This document shows positions 1 to 5,400 of a DNA stretch of 5,662 nucleotides, piece by piece (positions within the stretch are counted from its first letter, which is position 1; each line of letters begins with the position of its first letter). The position numbers and the translations under genes were made by a program. The notes beneath the pieces were generated by a model. That model was not told the DNA's origin and ran no database searches. It worked only from the letters and a program-made list of their open reading frames with translations. Source of the DNA: Alphaproteobacteria bacterium (GTDB lineage: Bacteria > Pseudomonadota > Alphaproteobacteria > Rs-D84); the NCBI GenBank assembly GCA_017425725.1, contig JAFOXU010000087.1, positions 1-5,662 on the forward strand. Direction: 5' to 3'.

Positions 1-527
1 ACTATTAACAATAATACATACATTGTTACTTCTTTGGGTATCGTCCACAAAGATCCATTAACTGCACTTGCGTATTTTTGTGCCGCATCTGTCATAAAAG
101 ATACCCCAGACAAAGAACCTGTAAAATTCATACCAAACCATTTGATAATATAAGAAGTCGCAGAATCAAAATACTCGACAAAAGATACCCCTGTTGCAAT
201 AAAACCACAGCATACAACCGTTAATATCGTACAAAAAATTAAACCAGGCCATATTCTAAAAAATCGAGACGACAAATATACCTTCCAATTCGCCTTTGTT
301 AATAAACTATTAGTAACCAATAAGCCACTAATAAAAAAGAAGCATTTTACAGCGATTGCACCCATATACGTAAAAGGAAATAACTTTGAAAAAATATCAA
401 AATTACGTACACCAACCATAAATGCTGGGATATGCCCCCAAATTACCAAAAATGCACATATCAAACGTATTAAATCAAGATTATTAGAATCTTTATGCAA
501 CAAATCCGCAAAAGTGAACTTTGACAT
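1..527 (-). CDS. Acyltransferase-3 family integral membrane O-acyltransferase, N-terminal part (3' end outside window)
   Basis: This reading frame starts at ATG 525-527 and stays open to the window edge, giving 175 whole codons. It is recognisable as an acyltransferase-3 (OafA/OafB/NodX-like) membrane protein. These inner-membrane enzymes move acyl groups, usually acetyl or succinyl, onto LPS, peptidoglycan or other glycans. Visible hallmarks: 'NLDLIRLICAFLVIWGHI' (residues 16-33) holds the R-X10-H pair (R21, H32) known to be needed in OafB-type enzymes. 'CFFFISGLLV' (62-71) is the second membrane segment, 'SRFFRIWPGL' (87-96) is the family's basic R..RI.P element, and 'SLWTIPKEV' (159-167) matches the conserved SLW.L..E loop. 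An AAGGGGGT Shine-Dalgarno-like stretch lies 3 bases upstream. Families of this type are typically about 350 residues, so about half is missing. A terminator separates it from plsX, and its GC is lower than that of the neighbours, so it is probably accessory. The substrate cannot be told. Confidence 0.88.
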   Translation of the reverse strand, partial: MSKFTFADLLHKDSNNLDLIRLICAFLVIWGHIPAFMVGVRNFDIFSKLFPFTYMGAIAVKCFFFISGLLVTNSLLTKANWKVYLSSRFFRIWPGLIFCTILTVVCCGFIATGVSFVEYFDSATSYIIKWFGMNFTGSLSGVSFMTDAAQKYASAVNGSLWTIPKEVTMYVLLLI

Positions 528-530
528 TAA

Positions 531-538
531 ACCCCCTT
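531..538 (-). promoter_or_regulatory. Ribosome binding site of the acyltransferase gene
   Basis: Read on the minus strand this is AAGGGGGT, 3 bases before ATG 525-527. It is a purine-rich, slightly off-consensus Shine-Dalgarno sequence at close spacing. It supports the chosen start codon, since the first family motif (N16 onward) begins soon after. Confidence 0.55.
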
Positions 539-557
539 ATTAACATACCCTTGGAAG

Positions 558-586
558 AGTGTAAAGAAAAACCATCTGTAATTCAA
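558..586 (-). promoter_or_regulatory. Possible sigma70-type promoter for the acyltransferase gene
   Basis: On the minus strand TTGAAT (581-586) and TACACT (558-563) are separated by 17 bases. Each box matches the TTGACA/TATAAT consensus at 4 of 6 positions. The pair lies just after the plsX terminator and before the ribosome binding site, where a promoter for a separately transcribed gene would be expected. The match is weak in AT-rich DNA, so this is tentative. Confidence 0.33.
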
Positions 587-590
587 CATT

Positions 591-612
591 AAAAAACCGC
601 CCGATTGGGCGG
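591..612 (-). terminator. Rho-independent terminator of plsX
   Basis: A perfect 6-bp GC-only stem (597-602 with 607-612, CCGCCC/GGGCGG) encloses a 4-base loop. On the minus strand it is followed at once by six T residues (591-596). It lies 23 bases beyond the plsX stop codon, so it ends the transcript coming from rpmF-plsX. On the plus strand the stem is also followed by CG and five T residues (615-619), so it could work in both directions, although no plus-strand gene is seen here. Confidence 0.9.
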
Positions 613-635
613 CGTTTTTATAATGTATATTAGTT

Positions 636-1700
636 TTATTCTGTTTCTTGCAATTTTGCACGTATATCCGACAACGCCTTGGCACGTTCTTCGATTAAAC
701 CGTTCAGGTTTGCCTTGGTCAAATCAGCCGCATATTTTATTGAATTTGCAAATGCCAGCGCATCACTGTTACCATAGGTTTTAAATGCAAAACCACGTAA
801 ACCTAAGAAAGTAGCGCCTGCATACGAACGTGGGTCAATCTTGTGCTTTAAACGCTTAAAGACATGCACCAAGAAAAACGCACCGATTATTGCCAAAATA
901 GATTTCTTGAAATTTTCAACAATAACACGCTTTATCAATTTGGCAGTACCTTCGACAGTCTTTAACACGATATTACCCGTAAAACCATCAGTTACAACAA
1001 CCTGAACACGGCCGGCACTGATATCATTCGCCTCTACAAAACCGATGTATTCATATGGCAAACTATCTTTATTTTCTGACAAAATCTTGTTCAGGTGCAC
1101 CAACGTTTCATTACCCTTGGTTTCTTCGGAACCAATGTTTAAAACACCCAACTTTGGTTTTGGCATGTGGCCAACCACCTCGGCATAAACGCTGCCCAAA
1201 ACAGCAAAGTCAAACAAGATATTTTCATCACAATGAACGTTTGCACCCAGGTCAAGAACAACAACACGATCGTCCCCTGCCCCAGATGGCAACATCGTTG
1301 TAATCGCAGGGCGTGCAATACCATCAATTGTTTTTAATGCCAGTTTTGATAATGACATTAACATACCTGTGTTACCAGCACTGATGACAGCAGCAGAATT
1401 CCCTTCACGGACATCCTTGATTGCCATGTACATAGATGTATCCTGGGCATGACGCAGAACATCCATAACCTTGTCCGTTCCCTTGATAACATTAGGTGCA
1501 TGAATCAAATCGATATTACGTGCAACACGTGGATATTTAGCCAACAATTTACGTAAAACTTTTTCATCACCAAAAACACGGAAATGAACACTGTTTTCGC
1601 CATTTTGATACAAATACTGGTTTATTCCACCCAAGACCGCATTTGGTCCTTTGTCACCACCCATTGCATCGATTGCGATTATTTTCTTTTCTTCTGACAT
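636..1700 (-). CDS. plsX: Phosphate acyltransferase PlsX
   Basis: PlsX converts acyl-ACP and inorganic phosphate to acyl-phosphate, which PlsY then uses to acylate glycerol-3-phosphate in the first step of phospholipid synthesis. It is a peripheral protein at the inner face of the membrane. The 354-residue product is of normal family length and carries the family signatures: 'IAIDAMGGDKGP' (8-19), 'SAGNTG' (107-112), 'LDLGANV' (149-155), 'LNIGSEETKGNE' (187-198) and 'TDGFTGNIVLKTVEG' (237-251). The stretch around residues 268-281 is hydrophobic and is followed by a basic FKRLKHK segment, which fits membrane association. Near the C-terminus the usual 'HG.S' element reads 'YGNS' (309-312). The gene follows rpmF by 79 bases, the common bacterial pairing, but fabH, often next, is absent. 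No Shine-Dalgarno sequence precedes the start: the upstream bases are the U-tract of a terminator-like hairpin. An ATG at 1705-1707 is out of frame. Confidence 0.97.
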   Translation of the reverse strand: MSEEKKIIAIDAMGGDKGPNAVLGGINQYLYQNGENSVHFRVFGDEKVLRKLLAKYPRVARNIDLIHAPNVIKGTDKVMDVLRHAQDTSMYMAIKDVREGNSAAVISAGNTGMLMSLSKLALKTIDGIARPAITTMLPSGAGDDRVVVLDLGANVHCDENILFDFAVLGSVYAEVVGHMPKPKLGVLNIGSEETKGNETLVHLNKILSENKDSLPYEYIGFVEANDISAGRVQVVVTDGFTGNIVLKTVEGTAKLIKRVIVENFKKSILAIIGAFFLVHVFKRLKHKIDPRSYAGATFLGLRGFAFKTYGNSDALAFANSIKYAADLTKANLNGLIEERAKALSDIRAKLQETE

Positions 1701-1707
1701 AATACAT

Positions 1708-1753
1708 AAAAAAAGCAGAAAAGGTCACCGTAGTGCCCTGCATTCTGCCTTTT
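1708..1753 (-). terminator. Terminator-like hairpin (possible attenuator) between rpmF and plsX
   Basis: On the minus strand, 1753-1743 (AAAAGGCAGAA) pairs with 1720-1710 (TTCTGCTTTTT) over 11 base pairs, including one G-U pair. The enclosed sequence folds further: GG (1738-1737) with CC (1724-1723), then CAC (1735-1733) with GTG (1728-1726), closing a TACG loop. That makes a C(UACG)G tetraloop of the very stable UNCG class. Seven T residues (1708-1714) overlap and follow the 3' arm, as in an intrinsic terminator. It begins 27 bases after the rpmF stop and its T-run ends 7 bases before the plsX start. It probably stops part of the transcription from rpmF and so lowers plsX expression relative to L32. 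The hairpin is seen; partial termination is inferred. Confidence 0.6.
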
Positions 1754-1766
1754 ATCCCCCAAAAGG
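1748..1766 (-). other. Alternative hairpin overlapping the rpmF-plsX terminator arm
   Basis: On the minus strand CCTTTT (1766-1761) can pair with AAAAGG (1753-1748) around a 7-base GGGGGAT loop. The AAAAGG arm is also the outer part of the 5' arm of the terminator-like hairpin, so the two structures exclude each other. This is the layout of an antiterminator, but the 6-bp stem is weaker than the competing 11-bp stem, so a regulatory role is only a possibility. Confidence 0.3.
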
Positions 1767-1779
1767 TTGGTTTATTAAA

Positions 1780-1929
1780 TTATTTTGCACCACATGCAGG
1801 ACAAACATGATGTGGGCGTTTCTTTTCGCCGCATGTTTTGCATACACCACATGGCATTACAGACAATGCGTCATGTGAACGACGTTGTGCACTGCGTGCT
1901 TTACTTGTTTTACTTTTTGGCGTTGCCAT
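1780..1929 (-). CDS. rpmF: 50S ribosomal protein L32, zinc-ribbon type, short C-terminus
   Basis: This 49-residue gene encodes L32, a small protein of the large ribosomal subunit. The N-terminus 'MATPKSKTSKARSAQRRSH' is the typical basic L32 start. It is followed by a zinc-ribbon motif with C30-x2-C33 and C43-x2-C46 around 'KKRPHHV'. A further cysteine, C27, makes a CxxCxxC run. The protein stops at 'CPACGAK', without the roughly eight-residue 'YYKGREV'-like tail usual in zinc-type L32, so it is shorter than the common 55-60 residues. The start is supported by AAGGA (1936-1940) 6 bases upstream. The position just upstream of plsX is the classical rpmF-plsX arrangement. Many Alphaproteobacteria, as recalled, carry a cysteine-free L32, so the zinc form is of note if this is such a genome. 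Confidence 0.93.
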   Translation of the reverse strand: MATPKSKTSKARSAQRRSHDALSVMPCGVCKTCGEKKRPHHVCPACGAK

Positions 1930-1935
1930 TTTCTA

Positions 1936-1940
1936 TCCTT
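1936..1940 (-). promoter_or_regulatory. Ribosome binding site of rpmF
   Basis: AAGGA on the minus strand lies 6 bases before the rpmF ATG (1927-1929). It is a near-consensus Shine-Dalgarno sequence at good spacing, which fits a strongly translated ribosomal protein gene. It also contrasts with plsX, which has none. Confidence 0.75.
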
Positions 1941-1960
1941 TTTATTTTTATAACTGTACT

Positions 1961-1988
1961 ATTGTATTCAAATTCTGCCAATTTGCAA
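1961..1988 (-). promoter_or_regulatory. Possible sigma70-type promoter of rpmF-plsX
   Basis: On the minus strand TTGCAA (1983-1988, 4 of 6 consensus matches) and TACAAT (1961-1966, 5 of 6) are 16 bases apart. They lie wholly in the gap between the HAD gene stop and rpmF. Transcription would start about 25 bases before the rpmF start codon, leaving room for the ribosome binding site. This would allow rpmF-plsX to be expressed separately from the genes upstream. The match is by eye and not proven. Confidence 0.45.
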
Positions 1989-1996
1989 GCAAAAGT

Positions 1997-2395
1997 TTAA
2001 TCTGACAGCACTTGGGCACAAAACATACCATGATTGTGCATTAAACCGATTACAGCGCTGTGATCATCCAGGCCCATATAGAACTGATAACCTGCAGATT
2101 CCAGTTCTTTTATTTTTGCCAATTTAAATTCTGCAGTTGTGCCAGCATAGTCATGCTGTTTGCAGAAAATTAATTTTTTTATATTTGGTAATAAATTATT
2201 TATATGGTCTTCTACCTTGGTCTGACCCATTGCCCAGCGACCAGTGATAAATACAATCGTAAATTTCTGCCCCAAGACATTCAATATATCAATCATATTG
2301 TAATTTGGGGCACCAAAACGATCATAGTTGGGTGTTGCGAACTTTTCACATACAACACCATCAATATCACAATAAATCGCAGGTATTTTTTCCAT
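1997..2395 (-). CDS. Small HAD-superfamily phosphatase, PNKP-phosphatase-like
   Basis: The 132-residue product has the signs of a HAD-superfamily hydrolase, which uses an aspartate nucleophile to remove phosphate. Motif I is 'YCDIDGVV' (8-15) with D10 as expected nucleophile and D12 as acid/base. Motif II is 'FITGR' (49-53). 'EFKLAKI' (89-95) supplies the motif III lysine (K91 or K94), and 'GLDDH' (108-112) supplies the motif IV acidic residues. The layout, with a late lysine and 'DDHSAVIGLMHNHGM', resembles the 3'-phosphatase domain of T4 polynucleotide kinase-type proteins. There is no kinase domain and almost no cap domain. The substrate may be a nucleic acid end or a small phosphate ester; this cannot be decided. 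The frame extends upstream to 2443, but the ATG at 2393-2395 is preferred: AAGG lies 7 bases before it, motif I follows at once, and the extra residues are encoded by an inverted repeat. It is not the usual gene after rpoC. Confidence 0.82.
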   Translation of the reverse strand: MEKIPAIYCDIDGVVCEKFATPNYDRFGAPNYNMIDILNVLGQKFTIVFITGRWAMGQTKVEDHINNLLPNIKKLIFCKQHDYAGTTAEFKLAKIKELESAGYQFYMGLDDHSAVIGLMHNHGMFCAQVLSD

Positions 2396-2402
2396 ATTAT
2401 TA

Positions 2403-2406
2403 CCTT
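2403..2406 (-). promoter_or_regulatory. Ribosome binding site deciding the HAD gene start
   Basis: AAGG on the minus strand lies 7 bases before ATG 2393-2395. The upstream in-frame ATG at 2441-2443 falls inside an inverted repeat, and the site before it is not purine-rich. The internal start is therefore chosen, giving 132 instead of 148 residues. Confidence 0.6.
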
Positions 2407-2418
2407 GTTTAGATACAC

Positions 2419-2452
2419 ACGCCCAGTGTGGTGTATTTACCATACTGGGCGT
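2419..2452. repeat. Inverted repeat (hairpin) between rpoC and the HAD gene
   Basis: ACGCCCAGT (2419-2427) and ACTGGGCGT (2444-2452) are perfect 9-bp complements. The pairing continues as TGGT/ACCA (2429-2432 with 2439-2442) around a 6-base loop. The one break (2428/2443) is a G-U pair in a plus-strand RNA and an A-C mismatch in a minus-strand RNA. It lies 21 bases after the rpoC stop, where a terminator would sit. No T-run follows on either strand, so it is at best an atypical terminator. An mRNA-stabilising or processing hairpin is an alternative. Confidence 0.7.
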
Positions 2453-2456
2453 ACTG

Positions 2457-2485
2457 TTTATAATTGCAGGATATTAGATATCCAA
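2457..2485 (-). promoter_or_regulatory. Weak promoter candidate behind rpoC
   Basis: On the minus strand TATAAA (2457-2462, 5 of 6 matches to TATAAT) is preceded at 17 bases by TTGGAT (2480-2485, only 3 of 6 matches to TTGACA), which overlaps the end of rpoC. If used, transcription would begin near 2450-2456, so the RNA for the HAD gene would carry the inverted-repeat hairpin at its 5' end. AT-rich DNA yields such matches by chance. Confidence 0.28.
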
Positions 2486-5400
2486 CAATTGTTGTTGGCC
2501 ATTACCTTCGCGTGCCAAACGTTCTGCCTTTTCTTCTTCTTTGGCAATTTCACGAACACGACGAACGTATGCACCTGTTCCAATTGGAATCAAACGACCA
2601 ACAATCAAGTTTTCGTTGATACCAACCAATTTATCTGTTGAACCACTGATTGCGGCATCAACCAATACCTTGGTTGTCTGTTGGAACGATGCGTTTGAAA
2701 TAAATGAACGTGATGTCAATGATGCACGTGTCAGACCGACCAAGACCTGTGATGCTTCGGCCAGTTTGCCATTATCACGTGCAACACGTGCGTTTTCTTC
2801 TTCGAAATCAACACGGTCAACAACCTGACCCATCAAGAATCCTGTGTCACCTGGATTTGTGATTTCAACACGACGTGTCATTTCACGTATCAGAATTTCA
2901 ATATGTTTGTCATTAATTACCACGCCCTGCAAACGGTAAACTTGCTGAATCTGTTCAACCATAAAGGTTGCCAAGGCTTTCTGACCCAAGATACGTAAAA
3001 TATCTTGTGGAACAGGATCACCATCAACCAGTTTTTCAGCCTTTTTCACAACATCCCCACTGCGTACCAACAGGTTTGTACCCTTTGGAACCGCATATTC
3101 AACAGGTGCTGTGCCGTCTGTTGGTTCAATACGGATAATAATTTTGTTTTTTGCGTCTTCCAGTTCAATCGTACCATCAATTTCTGCCAGCAATGCTGGG
3201 TTTGTTGGACGACGTACTTCCAGCAATTCATTAACACGTGGCAAACCACCTGTAATGTCGCCCGTACGTTTTGTTTGAACAGGAATACGTGCCAAGACAT
3301 CACCTGCAACAACCTTGTCACCATTGGCAACATTCAATACGGAATAGATTGGCAACAGATATTCTGCAATCTTCTTGCCGCCCAAGGAAATAACATTCCC
3401 TTTGTCATCAACCAATGTAACAGCAGGTTTCAATGCCTTCTTTGTATTTGTTTTCCAGTTGATAACCTTGCGTGATACGATACCTGTCATGGAATCAACT
3501 TCTTCTTGATATGAAACGTTTTCAATCAAGTCGTTAAAGTTAACAATACCGTCTTTTTCAGCGATGATTGTATTTGAATATGGATCCCATTCTGCAACCT
3601 TGGCGCCTTTTTCAACGCTGTCACCATCGTTAACAATCAACATAGATGCGTATGGCAAGTTACTGCTGAATAATTCTTTGCCTTCGCTATCTACAACAGC
3701 CAGTTTTCCGTTACGGCTTAATACCACAACACGACCTGCGCTGTTTTTAATTGTGTTAACACCCGACAGTTTGATTGTGCCAGATACAGGTACTTCGATA
3801 AAGTGACTTTCTGCACCACCAGCAGCAATACCACCAATGTGGAAAGTACGCAATGTCAACTGTGTACCAGGTTCACCAATTGACTGACCCGCAACTACAC
3901 CGACAGCTTCGCCAACATGTACCAATGCATTTCTGGACAAGTCCATACCATAACATTTTGCACACAGGCCGTCTGAACAGCATGTCAGTACACTGCGAAC
4001 ATCAACAGATGGCAGACCTGATTCATTAATTTGTTTTGCCGCAGCCTTGGTAATCAATTCACCGGCAGGGACAATAACTTCTTTGGTGATTGGATGAACA
4101 ATGTCATGTGCCGCAGTACGTCCCAGAACAACATCGCCCAATGCAACAGACAATGTCGAACCCTGATATACAGGTTTTGCAGTAATAAAGTCTGTTGTAC
4201 CACAATCGTGTTCTGTAATAACTGTGTTCTGTGACAATTCAACCAAACGACGTGTCAAGTAACCAGCGTCAGCAGTCTTTAACGCAGTATCCGACATACC
4301 TTTACGTGCACCGTGGGTGGATGTAAAGTATTCAGACATGGTCAGACCTTCTTTAAAGTTCGAAATAATTGGAACTTCGATAATAGAACCATCTGGTTTC
4401 TGCATCATACCACGCATACCAGCCAACTGCTGAATCTGACGTTTAGAACCACGGGCGCCAGATAACGCCATCATATATACAGAATTCCATTTGTCGCCAC
4501 TGGATTTACCCAATGCTGCATACGCCATATCACCCAGTTTGTCGGTTGTTTTCTGCCACAAGTCAATCAACTTGTTATAACGTTCACCACCAGACAATAA
4601 ACCGTTTTGATATTGTTCTTCGATTTCTGCGGCTGCTTTTTCAGATTCTGCAATCATGGTCTTCTTTTCTTCTGGAATAACAATATCGTCAAATCCAATT
4701 GAAATACCACTGCGTGCCGCTTGTTCAAAGCCAGTATTCTTTAATGCGTCTGCCAGCATAATCATCGCTTTGTCGCCACAACGTTCATATGTTGTTGCCA
4801 ACAATGCTTTAATTTCTTTTACAGGCATAACCTTGTTGACCAAATCAAATGGCATATTGTCAGCATCTGGCAACAATTCACCCAAAATCATACGGCCAGC
4901 AGTTGTTTTATATGTTTTGCCTTTGATACGTGCAACAATTGGTGTGTGCAATGTGATTGATTTGTTTTCCAATGCCAATTGAACTTCGTCCATGCCACCA
5001 AAACGTGGTGATTTATCATCGTGTTCACCATTTATCAGAGAGATATAGTAAACACCCAATACCATGTCTTGTGATGGAACAATCATTGGTTCACCGTTTG
5101 CAGGTGACAAAACGTTATTGGAAGACAACATCAATGTACGTGCTTCTAATTGTGCTTCTAATGAAATTGGAACGTGAACAGACATCTGGTCACCGTCAAA
5201 GTCAGCGTTAAAGCCCTTACATACCAATGGATGCAGACGAATTGCCTTGCCTTCAATCAATACTGGTTCAAATGCCAACAATGACAATCTGTGCAATGAT
5301 GGTGCACGGTTCAACAATACTGGATGTTCATGGATAACCTTTTCCAAGATTTCCCATACAACATCTTCACCATTTTCAACCATCTTGCGTGCTGTTTTCA

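Noticed and set aside
597..619. The plsX terminator as a plus-strand terminator for an upstream plus-strand gene
   Set aside because: The plus-strand side has a shorter, offset T-run, and no plus-strand gene leads up to it, so the minus-strand role explains it.
1651..2000. Two plus-strand open frames over the rpmF-plsX junction
   Set aside because: They are the antisense of rpmF, plsX and the hairpin region, which have clear protein signatures on the minus strand.
2396..2443. N-terminal extension of the HAD protein to an upstream ATG (148 residues)
   Set aside because: The extra 16 codons are made of the inverted repeat and the spacer, no ribosome binding site precedes that ATG, and the internal ATG has AAGG at good spacing right before motif I.
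2471..2483. Short palindrome GGATAT...ATATCC at the rpoC stop codon
   Set aside because: Six-base arms around a 3-base spacer at an AT-rich coding end with no T-run; this is likely chance.
2204..2641. Plus-strand open frame spanning the HAD gene, the gap and the rpoC end
   Set aside because: It is antisense to two real genes, has a low-complexity composition, no ribosome binding site and no recognisable domain.
3005..3475. Long plus-strand open frame inside rpoC
   Set aside because: It is fully antisense to conserved rpoC coding sequence, is rich in Cys, Trp, Asn and Gln as antisense frames are, and matches no family I recognise.
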